Positions 48,553 through 59,706 of a DNA stretch of 64,000 nucleotides are shown in pieces (position 1 is the first letter of the stretch; each line of letters begins with the position of its first letter). This stretch comes from Maritalea porphyrae (GTDB taxonomy: Bacteria > Pseudomonadota > Alphaproteobacteria > Rhizobiales > Devosiaceae), in the NCBI RefSeq assembly GCF_030159895.1, contig NZ_BSNI01000002.1:2072306-2136305 (forward strand), in the 5' to 3' direction. The position numbers and the translations under genes were made by a program. The notes beneath the pieces were generated by a model that was not told where the DNA came from, searched no databases, and was given only the letters and a program-made list of their open reading frames with translations.

Positions 48553-49909
48553 AGCGCAAAGCCTCCACCGGATCATATTGCGCTGCACGCCAAGCAGGAT
48601 AAAGTGAAGCGAGGAAACTCAAAATCAACGCCATTGCCACAACAAAAGTGACTTCTACTGGGTCAGTTTTCGATGGTAATTCTGACAAAAAGAAAACTTC
48701 TGGTGGAAACAACGCGATACCAATCGTATCGGAAATCCATGCACGCAAGTTTTCAGCATTGGCTGCTACAACTAAGCCAACCACAAGTCCAATTAATGTA
48801 CCCGCTACACCGATTGCTGTGCCTGTCATGCAGAAAATGCGCATAATTGAGGCCCGGGTCGCCCCTATAGTGCGCAGCACCGCGATATCGGCATTCTTTT
48901 CCTTCACAAGCATCACGAGTGACGAAATGATGTTAAACACAGCCACAAGCACAATCATCGACAGAATGACGAACATCACGACACGCTCCACCTGAAGCGC
49001 GGAGAAAAACGTCTCATTTCGTCGCTGCCAATCAGTGAAAATCATCGGTCGACCGGCAACCAACTGAAGCGGGTCACGCATAGCCGTCGTCGCATCAGGG
49101 TCATCCAAAAAGACTTCCAAGGCACTCACGCGATAAATGCGTTCGTACGCTGCATCAATTTGCTCGTCGGTTGCATCAAGTGGCAGTGGTTCCTGCCCAT
49201 CTTTCAACACGTCACGATAAAGCTGGTAATAGTCTTGCCCCTGCTGCAACGGCATGAAGACGAAGAAGCTATCAAACTCCACCATCCCCAATTCAAAAAT
49301 CACAGTTACAGGATAAGAACGGATCTGCGGCGTCGTTCCAAATGGTGTCACAACACCATCAGGCGTGATTATAGTGACAGGGTCACCAATTGAAACGCCC
49401 AGCTTCTGGGCCAGCCGAATACCAATGGCAACGCCACGACTGTCGTCCCAACCATCAAAACCACCTAAGATCGCAGCATTTGGCAAGGAGGGCAGCTTTT
49501 GAATATCCGAAAGGGCCATCCCGCGGACTGAAACTCCGGTCGACTGACCAACACCGGATGCAAGCGCCTGCCCTTCAGCGAAAGCGACGACAGATGTGAC
49601 TCCGTCCACCTCTTCCATGCGCAACACGACATCGTTGTAGTCCTCAAACTGCTCTTCAATCGGAAAAACAGTAAAATGGCCATTTAGACCAAGGATCTTG
49701 TCGAGAAGCTCTGCTCGAAAGCCATTCATTACCGAAGTCACCACAATCAAAGTGGCAACGCCGATAGCAATCCCAGTCAACGTAAGCGCGGCAATGACCG
49801 AGATAAACGCTTCTTCACGACGCGCACGCAAATAGCGCCACGCAACCATAAATTCAAACGGCGAAAACGGCCTGTTTTTTTCGATCATCGTCGCGCTGCG
49901 CGTCGTCAT
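48545..49909 (-). CDS. lolE: Lipoprotein-releasing ABC transporter, permease (LolC/LolE family)
   Basis: A 454-residue membrane protein: one N-terminal membrane helix ([24 protein letters not shown]), a large periplasmic domain, and three C-terminal helices with the FtsX-like fold ending in [18 protein letters not shown]. Alphaproteobacteria usually have one such permease acting as a homodimer with LolD (sometimes called LolF) in place of separate LolC and LolE, and only one copy is seen here. The start at 49909 is 3 bases after the proS stop; ATG at 49888 is an alternative. Confidence 0.93.
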   Translation of the reverse strand: MTTRSATMIEKNRPFSPFEFMVAWRYLRARREEAFISVIAALTLTGIAIGVATLIVVTSVMNGFRAELLDKILGLNGHFTVFPIEEQFEDYNDVVLRMEEVDGVTSVVAFAEGQALASGVGQSTGVSVRGMALSDIQKLPSLPNAAILGGFDGWDDSRGVAIGIRLAQKLGVSIGDPVTIITPDGVVTPFGTTPQIRSYPVTVIFELGMVEFDSFFVFMPLQQGQDYYQLYRDVLKDGQEPLPLDATDEQIDAAYERIYRVSALEVFLDDPDATTAMRDPLQLVAGRPMIFTDWQRRNETFFSALQVERVVMFVILSMIVLVAVFNIISSLVMLVKEKNADIAVLRTIGATRASIMRIFCMTGTAIGVAGTLIGLVVGLVVAANAENLRAWISDTIGIALFPPEVFFLSELPSKTDPVEVTFVVAMALILSFLASLYPAWRAAQYDPVEALRYG

Positions 49910-49912
49910 AAA

Positions 49913-51262
49913 TTATATCTTGTCCAAACGAAGTGGTTCAATAATGGCACGAATATGCTCAACCGCAGTATCAATCGAAACGTTTGAACGCTCACCCGTT
50001 TTGCGATCTTTGATTTCAACTTCGCCATTTTTAAGGCCGCGTGGCCCAACAATCATTTGGAAAGGCAATCCAATTAGGTCCGCTGTGGCAAACTTGCCAC
50101 CTGCACCCATGTCACGATCATCATAGAGAACGTCAATGCCAGCATTTTTCAGCTCACTATAGAGCTTCTGGCAGGTCTCGACGCTCGCATCGTCCGATGT
50201 CTTCAGATTGATCAATCCAAGTTCAAACGGCGCCACAGAAACCGGCCAAATGATGCCATCTTCATCGTGACAGGCCTCAATAATTGCTGGAACTACGCGT
50301 GTTAGGCCAATACCATAGGAGCCCATATGTACAGCGACTTCTTTGCCTTCATCGTTAAGCACTTTCGCGCCCATTGGCTCAGAGTATTTTTCACCAAAGT
50401 AGAATACTTGACCAACTTCAATACCGCGAGCAGCAATGCGACGATCTTCAGGCACGTCAGCCTCAAACTTGTCCATTTCGATCATGTCTTCAGTCGCCGC
50501 ATAAAGCGACGTCCAGTCATCAACGATCTCGCTTAAGTCACCATCATAGTCGATGTCCGCAGCTGGAATTGGCTTTTCCAGCAAATCGCGATCACAGAAA
50601 ACGCCACTCTCGCCCGTGTCAGCAAGCACGATGAATTCATGACTCAAGTCACCACCAATAGGACCAGTTTCAGCCCGCATTGGAATAGCGGTTAGCCCCA
50701 TGCGTTTATATGTCCGAAGATAGGCAACGAACATACGATGATAGGATTTAACTGCCGCTTCTTTGTCCAAGTCGAAGGAATAGGCGTCCTTCATCAAGAA
50801 CTCACGGCTGCGCATAGTGCCAAAACGTGGGCGAATCTCGTCCCGGAATTTCCACTGGATGTGATAGAGGTTCAAAGGCAAGTCTTTGTAGGACTTCACA
50901 TGCGAGCGGAAGATGTTGGTGATCATCTCTTCATTTGTTGGTCCGTACAACAAATCGCGACCATGACGATCTTCAATCCGCAGCATCTCTTTGCCATAAT
51001 CATCATAGCGACCGCTTTCGCGCCAAAGGTCAGCAGACTGCAAAGTTGGCATAAGCAATTCAATCGCCCCTGCCCGGTTCTGCTCTTGCTCGATAATATC
51101 TTGTACTTTTCGCAAGACCTTATAGCCAAGCGGCAACCAAGCGTAGAGTCCACTCGCTTCTTGTTTGATCATGCCAGCACGCAGCATCAGCCGGTGCGAA
51201 ACAATCTCAGCTTCTTTAGGTGTCTCTTTCAGGACGGGCAAAAAATAACGGGAAAGGCGCAT
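49913..51262 (-). CDS. proS: Prolyl-tRNA synthetase (short alphaproteobacterial type)
   Basis: A 449-residue class II synthetase with motif 1 around [15 protein letters not shown], motif 2 [25 protein letters not shown] and motif 3 [13 protein letters not shown], followed by the anticodon-binding domain. At this length it lacks the editing insertion (INS) that makes E. coli ProRS about 570 residues; this short form is the rule in Alphaproteobacteria, and separate trans-editing proteins then correct Ala-tRNA-Pro. lolE follows after 3 bases. Confidence 0.97.
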   Translation of the reverse strand: MRLSRYFLPVLKETPKEAEIVSHRLMLRAGMIKQEASGLYAWLPLGYKVLRKVQDIIEQEQNRAGAIELLMPTLQSADLWRESGRYDDYGKEMLRIEDRHGRDLLYGPTNEEMITNIFRSHVKSYKDLPLNLYHIQWKFRDEIRPRFGTMRSREFLMKDAYSFDLDKEAAVKSYHRMFVAYLRTYKRMGLTAIPMRAETGPIGGDLSHEFIVLADTGESGVFCDRDLLEKPIPAADIDYDGDLSEIVDDWTSLYAATEDMIEMDKFEADVPEDRRIAARGIEVGQVFYFGEKYSEPMGAKVLNDEGKEVAVHMGSYGIGLTRVVPAIIEACHDEDGIIWPVSVAPFELGLINLKTSDDASVETCQKLYSELKNAGIDVLYDDRDMGAGGKFATADLIGLPFQMIVGPRGLKNGEVEIKDRKTGERSNVSIDTAVEHIRAIIEPLRLDKI

Positions 51263-51625
51263 ATTGAAAGCTGCTCTTTTCGACTCGAAGATTGTTAGTT
51301 GAAGGTTCAGAGGCGAGAAAACGCCATATGGATATATTTATCAAGCCAAAACCACGATTTTGGCCATTAAGCACCGCAGTAAACCAAACATGCCAAAAAA
51401 TGCATGATGGACACAAAAAGGTGATGACACCCGCCGAATCTGTTGTTAGTGTCCAATCCCAATAAGAGGGTTACCGGTTTTCAAACGGCGATCCCATCTC
51501 GCTGACAAGGTCAAGGGAGGAACATTGGCAACGTCTTGAACGCATAAGACCAATGCATTGTCGCGACACTATTTTTAGCAGAGCTTCGGCTCTGCTTTTA
51601 TTTTGAATTCAACAAGTTGAATGAA
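51263..51625. other. Intergenic region upstream of proS
   Basis: About 360 bases without a supported gene. It holds a perfect 7-base hairpin (GCCAAAA/TTTTGGC, 51345-51364), which lies in the probable proS leader, and the terminator at 51577-51596. A plus-strand small RNA ending at that terminator is conceivable. Confidence 0.6.
51572..51605. terminator. Terminator of the RNase J-DUF1467 genes
   Basis: AGCAGAGC (51577-51584) and GCTCTGCT (51589-51596) with a stable TTCG loop, flanked by A and T runs on both sides so it can act in both directions. It lies 30 bases past the DUF1467 stop. Confidence 0.9.
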
Positions 51626-51874
51626 TTAGCTCCAGTAGTTCTTTATCCACTCACTGGACAGTCCAAGCCGCACCAAATACAGCAGAACAAACGCCAATAT
51701 TGTGGCAATGCCCATCTTGATTAAGAGCTTAGGGCGCGTGGGTGCACCAGGTTCGTTGCCTGCCTCCACATGTTCGCCAGCCTCATGTGAAGACTGCACG
51801 CCAATAGGCAACGCGATGAACAAGCAAAGCCACCAAAGAACAAAATATAGTGCTATTGAACTGAGTAAATCCAT
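51626..51874 (-). CDS. DUF1467 family membrane protein
   Basis: An 82-residue protein with two membrane helices (about 5-27 and 52-70) separated by an acidic, Pro-containing loop, the layout of DUF1467. It starts MDLLSSIALYFVLWWLCLF. Members of this family have no assigned function but are nearly always found between RNase J and proS in Alphaproteobacteria, as here. RNase J ends 24 bases upstream. Confidence 0.85.
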   Translation of the reverse strand: MDLLSSIALYFVLWWLCLFIALPIGVQSSHEAGEHVEAGNEPGAPTRPKLLIKMGIATILAFVLLYLVRLGLSSEWIKNYWS

Positions 51875-51898
51875 GTGATTTTTCCCCTATCGGAAACC

Positions 51899-53563
51899 TC
51901 ATACGCGATGGACGAAAACCTTCACATGCGGCTTCTTGCCCCAGAGTTGATTAATCTCCGATCTCACCGAGCGTCGAAGCGCTTCAGCAAATACCATTCG
52001 ATCCGCACGTTTTTTCGCCGGCATTGATTTAACCGTGGCGGCAATTGCCATTTCCACCACTTCGTCAAAATCACCATCTTCATCAACAAGTGCTGGCAAC
52101 CCAACCAGCTCAAATTCCGGTTCACCAACAATTTGGCCCTTGGAATTGATGCACATGGAGATATTTACAGTTCCGCCAAATGAAAGGCGACGTCGTTCTC
52201 GCACACCGCTTTCGTCTGGTTGACACAATATCTCACCATCAAGATAAACGCGACCGTTTGGCACTTCACCTTTATTGACGCTGGCAACGGGGTAAAGCTG
52301 GGCCATATCGCCATTGCGAACACCTAGACAATTCTTGATGCCCAATTCTTGCCCAAACTTCAAATGCGCGTCCAAATGCAACGCTTCACCATGAGCTGGA
52401 ACCAAAATGTCTGGCTTTAGCCAATCATAAAGCTGGCGCAGTTCATCTCGGCGCGGGTGGCCGGAAACGTGAATCAGCGCATCTCGATCAGTGATCACTT
52501 CAACGCCCTGGTTGATCAACATATTTTGGATGTCGTTGACGTCACGTTCATTGCCAGGAATTGCCTTTGACGAAAAGATAACACGGTCGCCCTTCGCCAA
52601 AGTGATAACTGGGTGATCGTCCCGCGCAATTCGCGCCATCGCAGCACGACTTTCGCCCTGCGACCCCGTGCAGATCAAAACAACTTTGTCACGTGGTAAA
52701 TACCCATAAGAATCTTGGTCAAGGAACGGCTCCAAGCCTTCCATTAGACCAAGGTCACGTGCAATCTCGCTGACACGGTGCACCGAACGTCCCGCGGCAA
52801 CGACGTGTCGATCTGCCTTTTGCGCAGCACGCGCAATTGAAATCATCCGTCCCACATTTGAGGCAAAAATAGTCACTGCAACCCGGTTCGGCGCTTCTGC
52901 GATCAGTTGATCAAGCGTTTGGGCCACTTCGCCTTCGCCCGGGCTTGATCCTTCACGAATAGCGTTGGTGCTGTCGCCAACCACCGCCAAAGGACGCGGA
53001 TCCGCACCAATCTCTCGAAATCGTTTCTCGTCTGTTTGTTCGTTGCCCACAGGTGATGGATCAAGCTTCCAATCACCAGTGTGAACCACCCTGCCCGCAT
53101 CAGTTTCGATATAAAGCGAGCAGCTTTCAGGAATTGAGTGCGCCACATTCACCAGCTCAAGCGAGAAAGGTCCAGCTTTGAACTTCTCACCGGCATTGAC
53201 GACCGTGATTGGAATAGTGTCCGTAAAGTTGTTTGAACGTGCCTTGCTATCCGTCATCGCCTTGGCAAACGGCGTTGCAAATACAGGACACTCCAAATAA
53301 GGCCAAAGGTCCAAAAGCGCGCCGTAGTGGTCTTCGTGCGCATGCGTGATCACAAGACCTTCAATATGCTCAACTTCATCTTCCAAAAAGCGGATGTCTG
53401 GCATTACCAGATCAATGCCAGGCAGGTCTGGCTTGGCAAAGGTCAACCCACAGTCAACGATCAACCATTTGCGCTCTTGTGGCGCGCCATAACCATAAAG
53501 GCCAAAATTCATGCCGATTTCACCCACGCCACCAAGCGGGATGAAAACCAATTGATCACTCAT
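51899..53563 (-). CDS. rnj: Ribonuclease J
   Basis: A 554-residue metallo-beta-lactamase/beta-CASP ribonuclease with endonuclease and 5'-exonuclease activity, involved in rRNA maturation and mRNA decay. The zinc motif HAHEDH is at residues 74-79 (THAHEDHYGAL), further ligands lie in VHTGDWKLDP and the late VSGHPRRDELRQL and VPAHGEALHL segments. The ATG at 53563 overlaps the birA stop by one base (TGATG). A TTG at 53566 is possible but unnecessary. Confidence 0.95.
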   Translation of the reverse strand: MSDQLVFIPLGGVGEIGMNFGLYGYGAPQERKWLIVDCGLTFAKPDLPGIDLVMPDIRFLEDEVEHIEGLVITHAHEDHYGALLDLWPYLECPVFATPFAKAMTDSKARSNNFTDTIPITVVNAGEKFKAGPFSLELVNVAHSIPESCSLYIETDAGRVVHTGDWKLDPSPVGNEQTDEKRFREIGADPRPLAVVGDSTNAIREGSSPGEGEVAQTLDQLIAEAPNRVAVTIFASNVGRMISIARAAQKADRHVVAAGRSVHRVSEIARDLGLMEGLEPFLDQDSYGYLPRDKVVLICTGSQGESRAAMARIARDDHPVITLAKGDRVIFSSKAIPGNERDVNDIQNMLINQGVEVITDRDALIHVSGHPRRDELRQLYDWLKPDILVPAHGEALHLDAHLKFGQELGIKNCLGVRNGDMAQLYPVASVNKGEVPNGRVYLDGEILCQPDESGVRERRRLSFGGTVNISMCINSKGQIVGEPEFELVGLPALVDEDGDFDEVVEMAIAATVKSMPAKKRADRMVFAEALRRSVRSEINQLWGKKPHVKVFVHRV

Positions 53564-54354
53564 CAATTATTGCTTTCAAAATTCATATCCAGCGGGAAAA
53601 TCTCGCCCGCCGTAATTGTTCGCGGCCGCCCCATATGGTCGACCAATAAATTTCCTGCCTCGTCGACACCGTCAAGCCGTGCAACGAAACTATCTGTACT
53701 TGTGTTTATGCGCATATCTTGCCCAACCTTATAGGCATGCGCCAACCAATCCGCCCGAATTGATTGAAACCCCTGTCCCATTGACCATTGTTCCAAACGC
53801 AACGCCACTGCATCACTTAGATACGGAAAAAAGTGCTCAACGGATGTATGAATGCCCCATTCATTGAGATTTCCAGCAGGATGATTGGTTTTGTCTGGAT
53901 GTGAGATGATATTCACACCAAGCCCAACAACAACAAATCTCGATTGACCTTTCATGCCGCCTTCAAGCAGCAAGCCAGCACATTTCTTGTCGCAAAGGAT
54001 CAGATCGTTGGGCCATTTGACCTCAATATCATCATCCTTGGGCCCAACGCCAGGCTCATTGATCGCTTCCACAGCATCTCGCAACGCAAGCGCCATCACA
54101 AACGACAACTGCGCTACCTTTTCAGATGGCGCAGGGTCACAAAGCAACAAAGAGGCATAAAGATTGCCCTTGGGCGAATTCCAATGACGACCACGACGGC
54201 CCTTGCCGTCTACTTGCTCGTCCGCCACCAGCCACATGGGGCCAGTAGCACCGGCGAGCGCATCCTTCATCAACGCTGAACTTGTTGAATCTATTGTTTC
54301 AACATGTTTCAGGCTAAATCCGTTTTGCGCTGCCCGTTCGCCTAAATGCACCAC
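53563..54354 (-). CDS. birA: Biotin--[acetyl-CoA-carboxylase] ligase
   Basis: A 263-residue class I biotin protein ligase. It has the biotin-binding ETIDSTSSALMKDA and DEQVDGKGRRGRHWNSPKGN with the catalytic RGRHW, KWPNDL and GLGVNI; a C-terminal SH3-like domain includes the RLDGVDEAGNL loop. There is no N-terminal DNA-binding domain, so it does not act as the bio repressor. The start is a GTG at 54354, directly after the nuoN stop. Confidence 0.95.
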   Translation of the reverse strand: MVHLGERAAQNGFSLKHVETIDSTSSALMKDALAGATGPMWLVADEQVDGKGRRGRHWNSPKGNLYASLLLCDPAPSEKVAQLSFVMALALRDAVEAINEPGVGPKDDDIEVKWPNDLILCDKKCAGLLLEGGMKGQSRFVVVGLGVNIISHPDKTNHPAGNLNEWGIHTSVEHFFPYLSDAVALRLEQWSMGQGFQSIRADWLAHAYKVGQDMRINTSTDSFVARLDGVDEAGNLLVDHMGRPRTITAGEIFPLDMNFESNN

Positions 54355-55803
54355 CTAGAACAAGCTGCCCGCGGCAATGCCTGCTACGTCTTTCAAGAAG
54401 CCGCCAACAGTAAGGCCGTATGTCACAATCAACGCAGCAGTCAGCGCAATCACAACATTCAGCTCGTTTGGTGTTTTGATAAACTGATGGTTTGGCTCAT
54501 CAAAGAACATCGTACGCACAACGCGCAAGTAATAGAATGCGCTAATCGCACTTGCCAACACACCGATTACAGCCAACACGAACAGTTGCGCTTCAACGGC
54601 TGCAAGGAACACTTCCCACTTTGCGAAGAAACCAGCCAATGGCGGCAACCCGATCAATGAGAACATGATAATTGCAATGCCGGAAGCAATGAATGGACGT
54701 GTTTGAGCAATACCCGCCAAATCAGAAATATCTTCCACATAACCCTGATCAGTGCGCAGTGCCAAAATACACGCGAACAATCCAATGGTCATGGTCAGGT
54801 AAATCGCCATATAGATGGAAACACCCTCAACGCCTGTTTGTGAACCTGCCGACAAACCAACAAGTGCAAAACCAACGTGACCGATAGAAGAGTATGCGAT
54901 CAATCGCTTGAGCTTCTTTTGACCAATCGCAGCGAAGGCTGCAAGAACCATCGATGCAATTGAAACAAAGATGACGATCTGTTGCCAGTCTTTGGCAATC
55001 GGCTCAAACGTGTCGAATACGACCCGGATGAACAACGCCATTGCTGCCACTTTTGGGGCTGATGCAAAGAAAGCAGTTACCGGTGTCGGCACACCTTCAT
55101 AAACATCTGGTGTCCACATGTGGAACGGCACAGCTGAAATTTTAAACGCCAAGCCAGCAAGCAAGAACACCAAACCAACAATCAAACCAAGTGAAGGCTC
55201 GCCAAGTGATATCACTTTGGCAATTTCATCAAGCTGGGTTTGGCCCGTAAAGCCGTAAACCATTGAGGCACCGTATAGCAGCATGCCCGACGACAAGGCG
55301 CCAAGTACGAAATACTTCAAGCCAGCTTCAGTTGCACGACCGCTGTCACGCTTAAACGCAGCGATGACGTAAAGAGACAGAGACTGCAGTTCAAGACCGA
55401 TATATAGCGAGATCAAATCGTTTGCTGAAATCATCATCAACATGCCCAAAGAGGCAAGGATGACGAGCACCGGATATTCGAACTTGTTCAAGTTATGGTC
55501 AGATGCCGTAGATACGGACAACACAAGCGCAAAAGCAGAGCCAGTTAGAACCAGCACCTTCATGAAGCGTGCAAAACCGTCTTGAATGAACGCACCGTTG
55601 AACAACACACCTTCAGCGGGGTGAATTGCGACCAAAACAGCAGTGACGGCCAACAATCCGATAGCGACACCAACAATCATGGTGTTGCCGGTCTTCTCAT
55701 TGCTGAACACGCCCATCATCAGCAAGATGATCGCTCCTATCGCGAGCAGAAGCTCGGGATATGCTGGAGCAAGAGCAACAAAACTAGTTAGATCAGATGA
55801 CAT
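54355..55803 (-). CDS. nuoN: NADH-quinone oxidoreductase subunit N
   Basis: A 482-residue polytopic antiporter-like subunit of complex I (about 14 helices), one of three proton-pumping modules. The family features are YFVLGALSSGMLLYGASMVYG with the conserved helix-5 region, KISAVPFHMWTPDVYEGVPTPVTAF and KRLIAYSSIGHVGFALVG. It ends the nuo operon; birA begins at its stop. Confidence 0.97.
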   Translation of the reverse strand: MSSDLTSFVALAPAYPELLLAIGAIILLMMGVFSNEKTGNTMIVGVAIGLLAVTAVLVAIHPAEGVLFNGAFIQDGFARFMKVLVLTGSAFALVLSVSTASDHNLNKFEYPVLVILASLGMLMMISANDLISLYIGLELQSLSLYVIAAFKRDSGRATEAGLKYFVLGALSSGMLLYGASMVYGFTGQTQLDEIAKVISLGEPSLGLIVGLVFLLAGLAFKISAVPFHMWTPDVYEGVPTPVTAFFASAPKVAAMALFIRVVFDTFEPIAKDWQQIVIFVSIASMVLAAFAAIGQKKLKRLIAYSSIGHVGFALVGLSAGSQTGVEGVSIYMAIYLTMTIGLFACILALRTDQGYVEDISDLAGIAQTRPFIASGIAIIMFSLIGLPPLAGFFAKWEVFLAAVEAQLFVLAVIGVLASAISAFYYLRVVRTMFFDEPNHQFIKTPNELNVVIALTAALIVTYGLTVGGFLKDVAGIAAGSLF

Positions 55804-55812
55804 TTGTTCCTC

Positions 55813-57330
55813 CTAGTGCGCAACTTCAGCGAGCGCACCGACCTGTCCTAGGCCTGCTTGATAATGTGAGACCAATGCTTCAACCGATGCAGCCGTTGCA
55901 TCAAGAATTGGCGCTGGATAGAAACCAAAGAAGATGGTGAGAACGATCAAAGGTACAATTATGACCATTTCACGCGGGCTCATGTCCAAGATCGACTTCA
56001 ATGTGTCTTTCTCGAGCGCTCCAAAGATTACTCGACGATATAGCCACAGCGCATAGCAAGCGGAGAAAATCACACCAAATGCCGCGCCGAACGCCACCCA
56101 AGTATTAACTTGGAAAATACCGATCAGAACGAGAAATTCACCCACGAACCCCGATGTACCGGGCAAACCAACGTTGGCCATGGTGAACACCATAAAGGCA
56201 AACGCATATTTCGGCATACGTTCAACAAGACCACCATAGGCTGAAATCTCGCGTGTATGCATCCGGTCGTAAATCACGCCAACGCTCAGGAACAACGCAC
56301 CAGAAACGATACCGTGTGAAATCATTTGGAAGATCGCGCCCTGAATACCAAGCGCATTGCCAGCAAAGATACCCATCGTCACGTACCCCATATGGGCAAC
56401 GGAGGAATAGGCGATTAGCTTTTTGATATCATCCTGCACAAGAGCTACAAGCGATGTAGCGATGATCGCAATTACCGACAGTGCGAACACAAAGTCCGAG
56501 AAGTAAGCAGATGCATCTGGGAACATTGGCAATGAGAACCGCAAGAACCCGTATCCGCCCATCTTCAACAAGACCGCTGCAAGAATAACCGAACCTGCAG
56601 TCGGCGCTTCCACGTGCGCTTCTGGCAACCAACGGTGGAATGGCCACATTGGCATCTTCACCGCGAAAGAAGCGAAGAAGGCAATCCATAACCAGAACTG
56701 TGCTTCAGGTGAGAAATTGAATTTGAGCAACTGCGCAATATCAAGCGTGCCTGCCTGCCAGTACATGGCCATGATGGCCAATAGCATCAACACAGAACCC
56801 GCGAAGGTATAGAAGAAGAACTTGTAGCTTGCCTGAATACGTTTTTTGCCGCCCCAAATACCGATGATTAAGAACATCGGGATCAAACCACCTTCAAAGA
56901 AGATGTAGAACAAGGCCAAATCAAGCGTTGCGAACACGCCGATCATCAAGAATTCGAGCAATAGGAATGCGATCAGGTATTCTTTGACGCGCTTATCGAT
57001 GCTTTCCCAACTCGCCAACACACAAAGCGGCATCAACATCGCGGTGAGCACGATAAACAGGATGGAAATCCCATCAACGCCCATGCGGTAGCCAATAACG
57101 TCGCCAATCCATGCGTGGTTTTGAACAAATTGGAAATCTACATTTGTCGGATCAAACATCCACCACATGACCAATGAGAAAACAAAGGTCACAGTGGTCG
57201 TCGCCAACGCAATGTAGCGCATGTTGTTTTTCGCCAAAGCATCATTGCCCGGCACAATCAACACAAAGAATACGCCAACCAGCGGCAGGAACGTAAGGAT
57301 CGTGAGGATGTTGTTGTTTATGATATTCAT
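55813..57330 (-). CDS. nuoM: NADH-quinone oxidoreductase subunit M
   Basis: A 505-residue antiporter-like subunit of complex I with about 14 helices. Conserved segments are [47 protein letters not shown] and [20 protein letters not shown]. The ATG at 57330 ([11 protein letters not shown]) overlaps the nuoL stop by four bases; a longer frame upstream to 57498 reads nuoL in another frame and is rejected. Confidence 0.97.
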   Translation of the reverse strand: MNIINNNILTILTFLPLVGVFFVLIVPGNDALAKNNMRYIALATTTVTFVFSLVMWWMFDPTNVDFQFVQNHAWIGDVIGYRMGVDGISILFIVLTAMLMPLCVLASWESIDKRVKEYLIAFLLLEFLMIGVFATLDLALFYIFFEGGLIPMFLIIGIWGGKKRIQASYKFFFYTFAGSVLMLLAIMAMYWQAGTLDIAQLLKFNFSPEAQFWLWIAFFASFAVKMPMWPFHRWLPEAHVEAPTAGSVILAAVLLKMGGYGFLRFSLPMFPDASAYFSDFVFALSVIAIIATSLVALVQDDIKKLIAYSSVAHMGYVTMGIFAGNALGIQGAIFQMISHGIVSGALFLSVGVIYDRMHTREISAYGGLVERMPKYAFAFMVFTMANVGLPGTSGFVGEFLVLIGIFQVNTWVAFGAAFGVIFSACYALWLYRRVIFGALEKDTLKSILDMSPREMVIIVPLIVLTIFFGFYPAPILDATAASVEALVSHYQAGLGQVGALAEVAH

Positions 57331-59375
57331 CCTAGGAGGCCCCCTGCAGCAATCGCCCAGGTTATAAGCGCTGCAACACCAATCAGCATTGCCAACGCAT
57401 AGTGATAAAGATAGCCGGACTGCAACCGCACGACCTGCGAGGTGATGTCCTTCACCCGTCTTGCGATACCACCGACGATCACGCCGTCGATGAACCAATC
57501 ATCGAACCCACGCCATAGCGCAGTACCAATCCACTTGGCAGGACGTACGAACAAGAAGTCATACAACTCGTCGAAGTACCATTTGTTGAGCAAGAAGGCA
57601 TAAAGGCCTGCATGCTCTTTCGCCAATGTCTTTGGTGTCTCGGGCTTCGCGATATAGAAATACCAAGCAGCCACGAAACCGATGATCATCGCAAATGTCG
57701 CAGATAGCTTCACCCAAGTTGGAACGTGGTGCGCTGCATCGATCAACTCTGCATCGACAACAACCGCGCCCTTGAAGAAGTGCTCAACGTGCTCGGCATG
57801 GCCAAAGAAGCTGTCATACCAGATGTAACCAGCGAACACTGCACCCGCTGCCAGCACAAATAATGGCACCAACATAACCATTGGGCTCTCATGCGCGTGA
57901 TCGAATGTTTCTTTCGAAGCACGTGTTTCGCCGTGGAATGTAAGGTGCACCAAGCGCCAAGAGTAGAAGCTTGTGAACAAGGCTGCCACAACCAACGCCC
58001 AGAATGCGAACCCGCCAGCGGCAGTGTGCGCGCCGTAAGCCGCTTCGATGATGCTGTCTTTTGAATAGAAGCCTGCAAAACCGATGTTTGGCAACGCATC
58101 AACCAACAAGTGCAATGGCAAGCCTACGCCTGTTAGCGCCAGAGTACCGATCATCATCATCCAATAGGTCAATGGGACCTTATCTTTGATGCCACCCATT
58201 TTGCGCATGTCTTGTTCGTGATGCATCGCATGGATCACCGAACCCGCGCCTAAGAACAACAACGCTTTAAAGAATGCGTGTGTGAACAGGTGGAAGATAC
58301 CAGCTGAATATGCGCCCAAGCCAAGTGCCACGAACATGTAGCCAAGCTGCGAACAAGTTGAATAAGCAATCACACGCTTGATGTCGTTTTGCACTAGACC
58401 AACGGTCGCCGCAAAGAACGCTGTAATCGCGCCGACATAGACGACAACAGTCATCGCTGTTTCAGATGCTTCAAACATGGGCGACAAACGCGCCACCATG
58501 AACACACCCGCTGTCACCATGGTCGCAGCGTGGATCAAGGCTGACACAGGTGTCGGGCCTTCCATCGCGTCTGGCAACCAAGTGTGCAGCAAGAACTGCG
58601 CTGACTTACCCATCGCACCAAGGAACAACAGCAAACAAATAACTGTCATCGCGTCCCATTCAGCCCATAGGAAGGAAATGTTCTTGCCTTCCATGTCGGC
58701 CACATGAGCAAACGCACTATCAAAGTCGATCGAGCCAAGCATCATGAAGGCAGCAAAGATACCGAGCGCAAAGCCAAAGTCGCCTACACGGTTGACGATG
58801 AACGCTTTCATTGCCGCTGCGTTCGCAGAAGGTTTTTTGTACCAGAAGCCGATCAACAAGTATGAGGCAACGCCCACACCTTCCCAGCCGAAGAACATTT
58901 GCAGGAAGTTATCCGCTGTCACCAACATCAACATCGCAAATGTAAACAGTGAAAGGTACGCAAAGAAGCGCGAACGATGCGGATCTTCATGCATATAGCC
59001 AATTGAGTAGATGTGCACCAAGCTTGAAACCGAGGTCACAACCACCAACATAACAGCTGTCAGCGTATCAGCACGGATCATCCATTTAAGATCAAGACCA
59101 GCGGTCGAAATCCAACGGAACAACTCTACCTTGACTGATTCAGCGGCAACAAATGCATGATCACCACCATGACCAGCTTCAGCATGGTGAGCGGCTTCGC
59201 CGCCACCCATGGTCCACTGTAGGAAAACAATCCATGAGAACAGTGCCGCCAAGACCAAAAGGCCAGACGTTACAATTTCAGAAGTGCGGTGCCCAATTGA
59301 ACGCCCCAATAGACCTGCAATCAGCGCACCAAGAAGCGGTAGGAATACGATGAGTTGAAGGAGTGTATGGTTCAT
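57327..59375 (-). CDS. nuoL: NADH-quinone oxidoreductase subunit L
   Basis: A 682-residue antiporter-like subunit with about 16 helices, including the lateral amphipathic helix near the C-terminus. Motifs include [53 protein letters not shown] and [15 protein letters not shown]. It lies at the distal end of the membrane arm and transmits motion through the long helix. Four bases separate it from nuoK. Confidence 0.97.
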   Translation of the reverse strand: MNHTLLQLIVFLPLLGALIAGLLGRSIGHRTSEIVTSGLLVLAALFSWIVFLQWTMGGGEAAHHAEAGHGGDHAFVAAESVKVELFRWISTAGLDLKWMIRADTLTAVMLVVVTSVSSLVHIYSIGYMHEDPHRSRFFAYLSLFTFAMLMLVTADNFLQMFFGWEGVGVASYLLIGFWYKKPSANAAAMKAFIVNRVGDFGFALGIFAAFMMLGSIDFDSAFAHVADMEGKNISFLWAEWDAMTVICLLLFLGAMGKSAQFLLHTWLPDAMEGPTPVSALIHAATMVTAGVFMVARLSPMFEASETAMTVVVYVGAITAFFAATVGLVQNDIKRVIAYSTCSQLGYMFVALGLGAYSAGIFHLFTHAFFKALLFLGAGSVIHAMHHEQDMRKMGGIKDKVPLTYWMMMIGTLALTGVGLPLHLLVDALPNIGFAGFYSKDSIIEAAYGAHTAAGGFAFWALVVAALFTSFYSWRLVHLTFHGETRASKETFDHAHESPMVMLVPLFVLAAGAVFAGYIWYDSFFGHAEHVEHFFKGAVVVDAELIDAAHHVPTWVKLSATFAMIIGFVAAWYFYIAKPETPKTLAKEHAGLYAFLLNKWYFDELYDFLFVRPAKWIGTALWRGFDDWFIDGVIVGGIARRVKDITSQVVRLQSGYLYHYALAMLIGVAALITWAIAAGGLLG

Positions 59376-59379
59376 GCCC

Positions 59380-59694
59380 TTAACCCTTCATCATGTTCAC
59401 ATCGTCAACCGCGATGGAACCTTTATTACGGAAGAAGACCACAAGGATCGCCAAACCAATCGCGGCTTCAGCCGCCGCAACTGTTAGGATCATCAAGGCA
59501 AATACTTGTCCTGCCAAATCCTGCAGATGTGCGCTGAATGCAACAAAGTTGATGTTGACGGCCAAAAGGATCAGTTCAACAGACATCAAGATAATGATGA
59601 CGTTCTTCCGGTTAAGGAAAATGCCAAACACCCCGATGGTGAACAATATGGCTGCGACGGTCAAAAAATGACCTAGTGGAATTACTGGTATCAT
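59380..59694 (-). CDS. nuoK: NADH-quinone oxidoreductase subunit K
   Basis: A 104-residue membrane subunit with three helices. It carries the two conserved membrane glutamates in [17 protein letters not shown] and [18 protein letters not shown] that form part of the proton path. Length and spacing match the family. Confidence 0.97.
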   Translation of the reverse strand: MIPVIPLGHFLTVAAILFTIGVFGIFLNRKNVIIILMSVELILLAVNINFVAFSAHLQDLAGQVFALMILTVAAAEAAIGLAILVVFFRNKGSIAVDDVNMMKG

Positions 59695-59706
59695 TTGAGC
59701 CCCCGA

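Noticed and set aside
51421-51540. tRNA gene in the proS upstream region
   Set aside because: No acceptor stem, anticodon arm or T-loop pattern could be assembled.
57331-57498. N-terminal extension of nuoM up to 57498
   Set aside because: The added 56 codons overlap nuoL in another frame and are Arg/Cys-rich, unlike NuoM; the ATG at 57330 overlaps the nuoL stop in the normal coupled way.
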